A stretch of DNA of 56,815 bases from Bryobacteraceae bacterium (GTDB lineage Bacteria > Acidobacteriota > Terriglobia > Bryobacterales > Bryobacteraceae): NCBI GenBank assembly GCA_026129905.1, contig JAHCHE010000042.1, positions 1 to 56,815 on the forward strand, in the 5' to 3' direction. Numbering within the stretch: position 1 is the first letter of the stretch; every line of letters starts with the position of its first letter. Both the position numbers and the translations under genes were made by a program. This document shows positions 43,947-51,776 of this stretch, piece after piece. The notes under the pieces were generated by a model, which saw only the letters and a list, made by a program, of their open reading frames with translations, made no database searches and was not told the DNA's origin.

Positions 43947-43986
43947 CCTGTAAAGAAGACAGTGCGGCTCGGCGCCGTGTTACAGG
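43947..43986. promoter_or_regulatory. Inverted repeat upstream of the peptidase-barrel gene
   Basis: CCTGTAA at 43947-43953 and TTACAGG at 43980-43986 are perfect arms with a 26-base spacer that contains a small GGC/GCC hairpin. It lies between the end of the MCE operon and the peptidase gene on the same strand. It could be an operator or part of a terminator. Confidence 0.35.
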
Positions 43987-44005
43987 ACGGTGGAGACGGC
44001 GCGCT

Positions 44006-45457
44006 TCAGCGGCCGTTAGAGGACGATTGAGGATTGTTGGCGTTGACGGTTTCCGGAGCGAGCGGCTGCGGCTGGAACAGCACCAGCGCGACGCCCTCCC
44101 ACGGCGCGCCGCCGCTTTCGGGCTGCACCTCGCCCATCTGCATGATGCCCACGTAGTTGGGCCGGAGCAGGAACGCGCGGGTAATGTATTCCCGCACCAG
44201 ATGGGCGCGCTCCTGCGAGCGAACGAACTGCTCGGTGCGATTGGCGCCGGAGGCGTAGCCTTCGACAATGACGGCATTCGTCTTGGCGGCCGGCAATAGC
44301 TCGGCCATGGCTTGCGTCAGCCGTCGCTTGCCTTCCTCGGTCAGCGCCTCCTCATCGTCCTGCTGCGCGAACAGGGCGTGGTATGGCACCCAAACGCGCT
44401 TCACCGGATAGCCGGGGGCACGGGCGCCGGCCTGGTAATCCTCCACCGAGATCATGTCGAGGTCGAAGAAGCCCCGCCGCCGGAAGAAGCCCCGGAGAAG
44501 CCAGTTGTGCTTCAGCGCCTCGGCGCTCTCCGAGAAATCGGACATCGCTTCGTTGGCGAAGAACAGCGTCTGCCGGAGGTCGCGCACCAGGCTGCTGCCC
44601 TCGCCTTGGTTCGGCTGGATCTCGCGCAGGAGGTCGTTGGCCCGCTGGACGACGTCGTTCGCCCCGGCGGTGACGTTCTTCACGTCTTTGACGATCTCGC
44701 GCTGCTTCGCTTCCTCGATCATGTCGCGGACGCCGCTCGTGCTGGAGCGGATATCGGCGGAGATGTTTCTGGCGTTGTTGTACAGCGCGTCGTCGTTGAG
44801 GAGTCTGCCGACAGTACCCTGGCCCGCCCTCACCCGGGCGGTCAGGATCTGCACGTCTTCGGCGACCTTGCTGCCGGAAGAGACGGCCTTCTGAAGATCG
44901 GGCGTGACTTGGGTAATGAAATCGTCGGTTTTCTGCGCGATCGTCGAAGCGGAATCCAGCACCTCCTGCAACTGGCCTTTGCTGTCATCCACAACCTGGC
45001 GGACATTCGCCAGCACCGCGCTGGCTTCGCTAATCAGGTCGGCGAACTCGAACGGCTCCCTGGAATCGATCAGGCTGCCTTCTTCAAGCGGCGCGCCCTT
45101 GGCCGTTCCGGCCGAAATCTCCACCAGTTTGTTTCCCACGACGCCATCGGTTTGAATCATGGCGACCGAGTCGGATCGCAGGATGGCCAGGAAATCCTCT
45201 ACTACGCGAATCCTCACGCGGAACTTCTGCTCGGGTCCCGGCGGCAGCTCGATTCCCCTCACCTCGCCGCCGGTCATTCCCGATACGCGAACGATCGCGC
45301 CATTCTGCAATCCGCCGAGGTCTTTCCATTCGGTGTAGATATCGACGCTGCCGGAAAATAGCTTCTTGCGGTCGCCGATCAGGAACAGGCCAACGGCGAA
45401 CAGAATCAATCCGCCGAAAACAAACACAGCCACCAGGCTCTTCTTGAAATCGCCCAT
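44006..45457 (-). CDS. MlaD/MCE protein with OmpA-like C-terminus
   Basis: A 483-residue inner-membrane-anchored lipid-transport protein. One membrane segment at about 8-28 (LVAVFVFGGLILFAVGLFL) precedes a single MCE domain at about 35-115 (VDIYTEWKDLGGLQNGAIVRV). A long helical region spans about 150-340, as in MCE proteins that form tunnels. The C-terminal part (about 380-475) resembles an OmpA-like or peptidoglycan-binding domain (VIVEGYASGANRTEQFVRSQERA). The start is the ATG at 45457, one base after the ATPase stop. It works with the upstream MlaE and MlaF; no MlaB or MlaC gene is adjacent. Confidence 0.9.
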   Translation of the reverse strand: MGDFKKSLVAVFVFGGLILFAVGLFLIGDRKKLFSGSVDIYTEWKDLGGLQNGAIVRVSGMTGGEVRGIELPPGPEQKFRVRIRVVEDFLAILRSDSVAMIQTDGVVGNKLVEISAGTAKGAPLEEGSLIDSREPFEFADLISEASAVLANVRQVVDDSKGQLQEVLDSASTIAQKTDDFITQVTPDLQKAVSSGSKVAEDVQILTARVRAGQGTVGRLLNDDALYNNARNISADIRSSTSGVRDMIEEAKQREIVKDVKNVTAGANDVVQRANDLLREIQPNQGEGSSLVRDLRQTLFFANEAMSDFSESAEALKHNWLLRGFFRRRGFFDLDMISVEDYQAGARAPGYPVKRVWVPYHALFAQQDDEEALTEEGKRRLTQAMAELLPAAKTNAVIVEGYASGANRTEQFVRSQERAHLVREYITRAFLLRPNYVGIMQMGEVQPESGGAPWEGVALVLFQPQPLAPETVNANNPQSSSNGR

Positions 45458-45458
45458 A

Positions 45459-46208
45459 CTACGCCACGTCCTCCGCACGGAACAGCTCGCGAACCAGTTC
45501 CACCTCGCTCGTCTCAAGTTCGGCCGGCGCGCCGCGCGCCACGACGCGGCCATTGTCGAGCACAAGCATCTCGTCGGCCATCCGGCGGGCGCTGGTGATG
45601 TGGTGGGTAACAATCACCAGCGTCGCGCCGTGCTTCTCCCGCAGACCCATCAACACTTCGTCGATCTCCTTCGCCGTGATGGGGTCGAGGCCGGAGCTGG
45701 GCTCGTCCACCAGCAGAATGGACGGCCGCAGCGCCAGCGCGCGCGCCAGTCCCGCCCGCTTTCGCATGCCTCCGGACAATTCGGCGGGCATTTTGTCGTA
45801 ATTGCCTTCCAGTCCGACGGCGTCAAGGTGCTCCTCCACTTGCCTCCGTATCTCCTCGTCGGAGCGCTCGCCGCGCCGGCGCAACGGGAAGGCGATGTTT
45901 TCGCCCACCGTAATGGAGTCGAACAGCGCGGCGTACTGAAAGAGAAAGCCGACTTTTGCTCGCACCGGAGCGAGCTCGCGCGAGTCAAGCCCGGTGATCT
46001 CCCGGTCCAGAATCCGGATCGTGCCGCGGTCGGGCTTCATCAGGCCGATCATCAATTTCAGGGTCACGCTCTTGCCGGTTCCGCTGCGGCCCAAAACGCA
46101 GTAGACGCCCCCCGCCGCCAGATCGAACGTGATGCCGTCAAGTACTTTCCGCTTCCCAAACGCTTTCGAGACGTTCTCAAACCGGATCGCATTTTCGCCG
46201 TTTTTCAT
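45459..46208 (-). CDS. mlaF: MlaF-type ABC ATPase
   Basis: A 249-residue ATPase of the lipid-asymmetry transporter. Walker A is GRSGTGKS, the signature is LSGGMRKR and Walker B is SILLVDEPSSGLDP, the MlaF-type pattern, with a THH switch region. It powers lipid movement with the permease one base upstream and the MCE protein one base downstream. The ATG start is at 46208. Length is normal. Confidence 0.94.
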   Translation of the reverse strand: MKNGENAIRFENVSKAFGKRKVLDGITFDLAAGGVYCVLGRSGTGKSVTLKLMIGLMKPDRGTIRILDREITGLDSRELAPVRAKVGFLFQYAALFDSITVGENIAFPLRRRGERSDEEIRRQVEEHLDAVGLEGNYDKMPAELSGGMRKRAGLARALALRPSILLVDEPSSGLDPITAKEIDEVLMGLREKHGATLVIVTHHITSARRMADEMLVLDNGRVVARGAPAELETSEVELVRELFRAEDVA

Positions 46209-46209
46209 G

Positions 46210-46995
46210 TCAACTCGGAAACAAAAACAGGATGAACTTCACCATCACCACGTTGGCCACAATCAGGGAGATCGCGCTGAGGACGACGCTGCGGGTGGAG
46301 GCCTGCCCGACGCCCTGCGCGCCGCCGCTGGCGTTATAGCCCAGGTAGCCCGAAATGCTGGAAATCAGGAACCCGAAAACGACGGTTTTAAGCGTTGAGG
46401 GAATCAGGTCGCTGAAGCCGATGTTCGAGAACGCGTTGCGGTAGTAGTAGCCGAATGTCATGCCGCTGACGGTGGTCTCAGCCGCCCACCCTCCGACAAT
46501 GGCGCTGACGTTGAAAAAGATCGTCAGCAGCGGCAGCGCCACCATGCAGGCCACTACCCGCGTCACCACGAGGTACTTGAACGAGTCGACCGCCAGCGAT
46601 TCCAGGGCATCGATCTGCTCGGTCACCCGCATGCCCCCCAATTCCGCCCCGATCCCCGCGCCCAGGCGTCCCGACGAAAGCAAACCGGTCACCAGCGGAC
46701 CGGTTTCCCGGATCATCGCGATGCCGAGCACCGTCGGGATCATCGACTCCGCGCCAAACCGTTCCAGCGAAGAGCGGGTGTGCATCGACATCACGACGCC
46801 CACCGCCAGCCCGGACGTGGCGATCAGGGACAGCGAACGCCAGCCCAGGAGTTGGATCTGGCGCAGCGTCTCCACAAGCTCAAACGGAGGACGGACGGCG
46901 CTCACCAGCGCGCGCAAACCAAACACCACCATGTCGCCGGCCCCGGCCAGAGCCGTTCGCACGCTCCGGCCCGCGTTCTCGATGACGTTCGTCAT
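46210..46995 (-). CDS. mlaE: MlaE-type ABC permease
   Basis: A 261-residue permease with about five membrane segments. The family motif region is IPTVLGIAMIRETGPLVTGLLSSGRLGAGIGAELG, with LESLAVDSFKYLVVTRV after it. It is the first gene of the MlaE-MlaF-MlaD operon. The complex moves phospholipids between the inner and outer membranes. The start is the ATG at 46995, 67 bases after the MgtC gene on the same strand. Confidence 0.94.
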   Translation of the reverse strand: MTNVIENAGRSVRTALAGAGDMVVFGLRALVSAVRPPFELVETLRQIQLLGWRSLSLIATSGLAVGVVMSMHTRSSLERFGAESMIPTVLGIAMIRETGPLVTGLLSSGRLGAGIGAELGGMRVTEQIDALESLAVDSFKYLVVTRVVACMVALPLLTIFFNVSAIVGGWAAETTVSGMTFGYYYRNAFSNIGFSDLIPSTLKTVVFGFLISSISGYLGYNASGGAQGVGQASTRSVVLSAISLIVANVVMVKFILFLFPS

Positions 46996-47062
46996 TGCTG
47001 CCGTTTCCGGTTCACACGAAGGCGGGATCCTTGGTCCGGTTCTCTGACGCCTGCTTTTCGGG

Positions 47063-47584
47063 TCAACCCATTGACGGCGGAACCCAGTTTCCGGTTACTT
47101 GGTCCGGCGCCGGGTCGGCCGCGACAAGCTTCCTGTGCTGCTCGCGCCGCATGCGCCGTTTGCGCGAGATGCGCTCCACTCGGCCAAGGATCACCAGGAT
47201 CAGGGCGGCAAGCAAGGTGGTGGAGAAGGCAAGCATGTAAGCGCCAACCCCGCAAGCCACGCCGACCGAGCCAACAACCCAGATGCCCGCGGCGGTGGTG
47301 ATGCCTTCTACCTCGCCCCCCCCCTTCATGATCGACCCGGCGCCGAGAAATCCGATGCCTGTGGCGACGCCCGTAATGATCCGCGCCGGGTCGCTGATGG
47401 AAACCCCTGGAATCAACTTGAGAGCCGCTAGAGTGAACGCCGCCGCGCCCAACGCCACCATCATGTGGGTCCGCAGACCGGCGGCTTTTCCGGCGATCTC
47501 GCGGTCGAGGCCGATGACGCCGCCCAGCCCCACCGCGCATAGCAGGCGCCACACGATTTCCCAACTGAACTCGCTTAGCTCCAC
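47063..47584 (-). CDS. MgtC/SapB-family membrane protein
   Basis: A 173-residue protein with about four membrane segments and the MgtC core: VIGLDREIAGKAAGLRTHMMVALGAAAF, GIGFLGAGSIMK and GITTAAGIWVVGSVGVACG. MgtC-type proteins are linked to growth in low Mg2+ and regulation of ATP synthase or phosphate uptake. The cytosolic tail ends NWVPPSMG. The start is GTG at 47584. It is divergent from the DegP gene. Confidence 0.92.
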   Translation of the reverse strand: MELSEFSWEIVWRLLCAVGLGGVIGLDREIAGKAAGLRTHMMVALGAAAFTLAALKLIPGVSISDPARIITGVATGIGFLGAGSIMKGGGEVEGITTAAGIWVVGSVGVACGVGAYMLAFSTTLLAALILVILGRVERISRKRRMRREQHRKLVAADPAPDQVTGNWVPPSMG

Positions 47585-47693
47585 CGCCCCTTCCGGATCG
47601 CCGGCCAGCGTAACGGACGTAGCCTTCGATTCCTCATTCTACCGGGAGGCGGCCGCCCGCCGCTTCGGCGTCCGCCGAAAAGGAGACTCAACT

Positions 47694-49154
47694 ATGTGGA
47701 AACACGGCCTTCTGGCCATCGTTGCCGCTGTCCTCCTCGTTACAGCGGGAATCACCGTGGCGGAACGCTGGCGCACTTCGACGCAGAACGGCGCCAGCAG
47801 CGGTTCCTGGCCATTGGTGGTGAACGCGCAGGATAACGGCGCCGCCGGACCGCTGCGGGAGGCCGTCGGCGGCGCCGTCAGGAAATCGGTCCCTGCCGTG
47901 GTGAACATCTCGTCCACCCGCGTCGTGACCCCCGAGGCGGACAGGCGCTTCCGCATGCCGTTCGAGGAATTCTTCGGCCGCGAATTCCCCGCACCGTCGC
48001 CGCGCCGGGCGCGCAGCCTCGGCTCAGGCGTCGTGGTGAGCCCCGACGGTTTCATCGTCACCAACGACCACGTCATTCAGGGAGCGACCGATATCGAAGT
48101 GACGCTCTCCGACGGGCGCGACATGAAGGCGGAACTGGTAGGGAGCGATCCGAAAACCGATATCGCCGTGATCCGGGTGGACGGAGTCAAGGATCTCTCC
48201 GCTCTGCGGTTGGCCGACTCCGACAAAGTCCAGGTCGGCGATTTTGTTCTCGCCGTGGGCAACCCCTTCGGCTTGCGCCAGACCGTGACGTTCGGCATTG
48301 TCAGCGCGATGGGCCGCGGAGGTCTCGGGATCGAGGAACTCGAGGATTTCATCCAGACGGACGCCGCCATCAATCCCGGCAATTCCGGCGGCGCGCTCGT
48401 GAATCTCAACGGCGACCTCGTGGGAGTCAACACTGCCATCGTCTCGGGAGGCGGCGGCAACCAGGGCGTCGGATTCGCCGTGCCCTCCAACATGGCCCGG
48501 CACGTGATGGAGCAGATCCGCGAACACGGCAAGGTGACGCGCGGCTGGATGGGAGTGGTCATCCAGCCGGTGACCCGCGACCTGGCCCGGGCGTTGAAAC
48601 TCGAAGAGACTCGGGGCGCCCTCGTCTCCGACGTGACCCCCGGCAGTCCCGCGGAGCGCGCGGGGATTCAGCGCGGCGACGTCGTCACCGAGATCAACGG
48701 CCGGCCGGTTGAGGATTCGCGCTCGCTGCAGCTCAGCATTGCGACCTCCTCGCCGGGCGACCGGGTGAACCTGAAGACGGTTCGCGATGGCGCCCCCCGC
48801 GACGTCACCGTCACGCTTGGCGAAGCGCCCGTCGAACGCGCCGCAGCGGCCGGCCCCGGACAGCAGGGCGGCGGCAGGCTCGGTATCGGCGTTCAGCCGC
48901 TGACGGACCAGCTCGCGTCGGAACTCGGCCTCCGCGCGGGCACGAGGGGCGTGGTGATCTCCAACGTCGAGCCTGGCAGCGCCGCGCAGGAAGCCGGACT
49001 GCGCCGGGGCGATGTGATCCAGGAGGTGGACCGTAAACCGGTCGCCTCCGTTGACGACTTCCGCGCCGCCGTCCAGGCCTCGCCGGCCAACGTCGTGCTG
49101 TTGTTGGTCAACCGTGGAGGAAACACGTTGTTCGTCACGGTGGAGAAGCGATGA
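47694..49154 (+). CDS. degP: DegP/HtrA periplasmic protease with two PDZ domains
   Basis: A 486-residue Do-type protease: signal or anchor segment (LLAIVAAVLLVTAGITVA), a trypsin-like domain with H126 (TNDHVI), D156 (KTDIAVI) and S231 (GNSGGA), then PDZ1 (about 280-380) and PDZ2 (about 390-480, RLGIGVQPLTDQLASELG). It degrades or chaperones misfolded envelope proteins. The start is the ATG at 47694 with AAGGAGA upstream; the frame is open further upstream but that part is antisense to the MgtC gene. A CGCC/GGCG hairpin precedes the ribosome site. It is followed by the BON protein. Confidence 0.95.
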   Translation: MWKHGLLAIVAAVLLVTAGITVAERWRTSTQNGASSGSWPLVVNAQDNGAAGPLREAVGGAVRKSVPAVVNISSTRVVTPEADRRFRMPFEEFFGREFPAPSPRRARSLGSGVVVSPDGFIVTNDHVIQGATDIEVTLSDGRDMKAELVGSDPKTDIAVIRVDGVKDLSALRLADSDKVQVGDFVLAVGNPFGLRQTVTFGIVSAMGRGGLGIEELEDFIQTDAAINPGNSGGALVNLNGDLVGVNTAIVSGGGGNQGVGFAVPSNMARHVMEQIREHGKVTRGWMGVVIQPVTRDLARALKLEETRGALVSDVTPGSPAERAGIQRGDVVTEINGRPVEDSRSLQLSIATSSPGDRVNLKTVRDGAPRDVTVTLGEAPVERAAAAGPGQQGGGRLGIGVQPLTDQLASELGLRAGTRGVVISNVEPGSAAQEAGLRRGDVIQEVDRKPVASVDDFRAAVQASPANVVLLLVNRGGNTLFVTVEKR

Positions 49155-49177
49155 CGGCAACGCAAACAGGAGGAGCT

Positions 49178-49702
49178 ATGAAAGCGTTTGGCAAGCTGGT
49201 CGTACTGCTGGCGGCGCTGAGTCCCCTTTGGGCCCAGACGCCGCGGACGAATGACATCTCGCGCCTGGAACGGCAGATCCACAGGGAACTCGTCACTCTG
49301 CCGCAGTATGGCGTGTTCGACAACATCCAATTCCGCGTCGACGGCTCGAAAGTGACCTTGCTCGGCGAGGTCAACGAACCCACGCTGAGGACTTCCGCCG
49401 AGCGCGTGGTGAGTAACATTGAAGGCGTTCAGAAGGTGGACAATCGTCTCGAAGTCCTGCCCGTCTCCGGCCAGGACGACGACATCCGCCGCGCGGTCTA
49501 CCGCGCCGTCTATTCCCATCCGTCGCTGCAGCGCTATCAACTGCGGCCTGTGCCGCCGATCCACATTATCGTGAAGAACGGCAATGTCGTTCTGGAAGGC
49601 GTGGTCGCCAACGAGGGCGACAAGAATATCGCCAATCTGCAAGCCAACGGCGTGCCCGGGGTGTTCGGGGTGAAGAACAATCTGCGGGTGGAGAACGACT
49701 GA
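49178..49702 (+). CDS. Secreted double-BON-domain protein
   Basis: A 174-residue protein with a signal peptide (LVVLLAALSPLWAQ) and two BON domains, about 22-95 and 102-172 (the second ends GVFGVKNNLRVEND). BON domains bind membranes and stabilise the cell envelope (OsmY/DolP type). The start is the ATG at 49178 with CAGGAGGAG upstream. It begins 23 bases after degP, a pairing that fits envelope stress duties. Confidence 0.88.
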   Translation: MKAFGKLVVLLAALSPLWAQTPRTNDISRLERQIHRELVTLPQYGVFDNIQFRVDGSKVTLLGEVNEPTLRTSAERVVSNIEGVQKVDNRLEVLPVSGQDDDIRRAVYRAVYSHPSLQRYQLRPVPPIHIIVKNGNVVLEGVVANEGDKNIANLQANGVPGVFGVKNNLRVEND

Positions 49703-49744
49703 CCGGGCTCACGCCAGGGCCGGCGGAACGGAGGGGAGGCGCTA

Positions 49745-50650
49745 ATGCAAGTCCGTTCCGCCGGCCTTGTTTTCAACCCCGCATCCGGGCCGCGCAACCC
49801 CGATGACGACCTTCAAGTCATCCTGAACGCGCTTCAGGCGCGTGATATTTCCGTGCGCGTATTCGAATCAACCGGAGACCCGGATGGCGCCGCGCGACAA
49901 GCGTTAGCAGCGCAGCCTGACGTAGTCCTGGTCGCCGGAGGAGACGGCACGGTCGGCGGGGTTGCCGGCGCGATGGCCCATCAGAGCGTCCCACTGGGCA
50001 TCTTGCCCGGTGGCACAGCCAATGCCTTGGCGATGGCGATCGGCGTCCCGCGCGATCTTGAAAAAGCCTGCGACCTTGTGCTTGCCGGCGAACTCCGATG
50101 GTTGGACCTGGCCCGCTGCAACGGAAGGATCATGAGCCTGCTTGCGGCGATCGGTTTCGAGGCCAAGGTGGTGAAGGACGTGGACGATGAGGCAAAGCAA
50201 AAATGGGGCGCGCTCGCCTATTACGTAAAGGGGCTGGCGCAGTTGCCGCAGCGGGAGTTGTTTGAAGCGCGAATTGCAGCCGATAGCGAGCGGCTGGAGC
50301 TGTCCGCCGCCGCCGTGACAGTGGCTAATGCCGCGCCGCCTTCTTCTCCACTGGCCCAAGGCTTTGGCGAGGTGGTTCCGGACGATGGCCGTCTCGACAT
50401 CACCATCGCCGGGCCGGAAACCATGACGCAGACGGTGGAGACGCTGGCCGAGCTGGTTCGGGCGATGGTAACCCGCCAGCCGGTGGAATCCGATTTCCTG
50501 CGGGCGATTCGAGCCGTCCGCGTTCGCGTCGAGACGGACCCGCCGCAGCCAGTGGTGGTGGACGGCGAGGACATCGGCGCGACGCCGGTCGAGGTCGTCT
50601 GCATGCCCAAAGCGCTGCGCGTTCTGGCGCCGCCCGCCACGGTTGAATAG
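49745..50650 (+). CDS. Diacylglycerol/lipid kinase-like protein (YegS/DgkB family)
   Basis: A 301-residue DAGK-catalytic protein. The nucleotide-binding GGDGTV is near residue 65, FNPASGPRNP is at the N-terminus and LGILPGGTANALA follows. The C-terminal half is a beta-sandwich (DDGRLDITIAGP). It likely phosphorylates a lipid at the membrane face; the substrate is unknown. The start is the ATG at 49745 with GGAGG upstream. The metallophosphoesterase follows after five bases. Confidence 0.92.
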   Translation: MQVRSAGLVFNPASGPRNPDDDLQVILNALQARDISVRVFESTGDPDGAARQALAAQPDVVLVAGGDGTVGGVAGAMAHQSVPLGILPGGTANALAMAIGVPRDLEKACDLVLAGELRWLDLARCNGRIMSLLAAIGFEAKVVKDVDDEAKQKWGALAYYVKGLAQLPQRELFEARIAADSERLELSAAAVTVANAAPPSSPLAQGFGEVVPDDGRLDITIAGPETMTQTVETLAELVRAMVTRQPVESDFLRAIRAVRVRVETDPPQPVVVDGEDIGATPVEVVCMPKALRVLAPPATVE

Positions 50651-50655
50651 ACGAG

Positions 50656-51486
50656 ATGCGGCGCATCGTGCATATTTCCGACCTGCATTTCGGCGCGCAT
50701 GATCACCGCGCCATCGAACCGCTGAGAGCCTCCATCGCGACGTACAATCCGCACCTGGTAGCGTGCTCCGGCGACCTCACAATGAATGCCGAGGGCCGCG
50801 AATTTCGACAGGCGCGGGAGTTTCTCGATAGGCTGCCCGGCGCCCTGCTAGTGGTTCCCGGCAATCACGACATGCCTTTTTTCAACCCGCTCCGGCGCCT
50901 TTGGACGCGGCTGAACCTCTACAAGAAGATCATTACGCCCGACCTTGCGCCGTTCTTCCAGGACGAGGAAATCGCGATAGCCGGCGTCAACACGGCCCGC
51001 GTGTTGCGCGTCCGCGGCGGATCGATCAGCGACGCTCAAGTCGAGGAGCTGTTGGAGCGCTTCCACTCGGTCCCGCCGCGCCTGACACGAATCCTGGTGA
51101 CGCATCATCCCTTCGATCTGCCCGAGGAATTCCGCGCCCGCGAACTGGTGAAAGAGGCCAAAGCGGCGCTTGGCCGCATGCAATGCTGCGTGGATCTGCT
51201 GCTGGCGGGCCATATGCACATCAGCCACGCTGCCCCCATCGCCATCCGCTACGCGGCGCTCGAGAGCAAGGCGGTATTCGTGCAAGCCGGCACGGCCGCG
51301 TCCATTCGCGAACGCGGCGAAGCGAAGTCTTACAAGGTGATCGATATTGAGTGGCCGGCTGTCAAAATCCGGAGAATCTGCTGGGACGAGGAGCTGGAAA
51401 TTTTCACGCAGGAGAAGGTTTTCACGTTCGACATCGCCGAACGCCTGGAACACACGGCGGGACGAGTGGAACTCGATGCGCCCTGA
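50656..51486 (+). CDS. Calcineurin-like metallophosphoesterase
   Basis: A 276-residue enzyme with the full dinuclear-metal motif set: D9 and H11 (ISDLHFG), GDLT near 40, GNHD near 73, THHP near 152 and GHMH near 180. Such proteins cleave phosphodiesters or phosphomonoesters, often of lipids or nucleotides. Closeness to the lipid-kinase-like gene (five bases) suggests a shared lipid or phosphate pathway, which is an inference. Length is normal. Confidence 0.92.
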   Translation: MRRIVHISDLHFGAHDHRAIEPLRASIATYNPHLVACSGDLTMNAEGREFRQAREFLDRLPGALLVVPGNHDMPFFNPLRRLWTRLNLYKKIITPDLAPFFQDEEIAIAGVNTARVLRVRGGSISDAQVEELLERFHSVPPRLTRILVTHHPFDLPEEFRARELVKEAKAALGRMQCCVDLLLAGHMHISHAAPIAIRYAALESKAVFVQAGTAASIRERGEAKSYKVIDIEWPAVKIRRICWDEELEIFTQEKVFTFDIAERLEHTAGRVELDAP

Positions 51487-51545
51487 GGAAAATCCGCGGG
51501 AAACACTCTCCCCTGCCGAGGCGTCATAATGCAGGGGTGGATGGA

Positions 51546-51731
51546 ATGGCGGGAATGTTGATGGCTGTTATTGCTCTGGCTGGAGCGCTGACACTAGCGG
51601 GGTGCGGTGACGCATACCACGGTCCGCGCGGCGAGACCAACGACGAAGTCGAGATGCAGAAAGTGGCCGGCGCCTCGCCGGACCGGACGGCGACCCATCC
51701 AACGGTGCGGCCGATTCGCGACGACCGTTGA
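51546..51731 (+). CDS. Small lipoprotein
   Basis: A 61-residue protein with a type II signal (LMAVIALAGALTLAGC, Cys in LAGC) and a short hydrophilic tail (DRTATHPTVRPIRDDR). The start is the ATG at 51546 with AGGGG eight bases before it; two later in-frame ATGs exist. No family is known. It follows the phosphoesterase by 59 bases. Confidence 0.65.
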   Translation: MAGMLMAVIALAGALTLAGCGDAYHGPRGETNDEVEMQKVAGASPDRTATHPTVRPIRDDR

Positions 51732-51776
51732 TCGGCGCGAGGCGGCCAGCCATCCGGCCGCGATAGGATCAGAGCC

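Noticed and set aside
48024-49160. Open frame antisense to degP
   Set aside because: degP has triad and PDZ motifs and a strong ribosome site; the antisense frame is a shadow.
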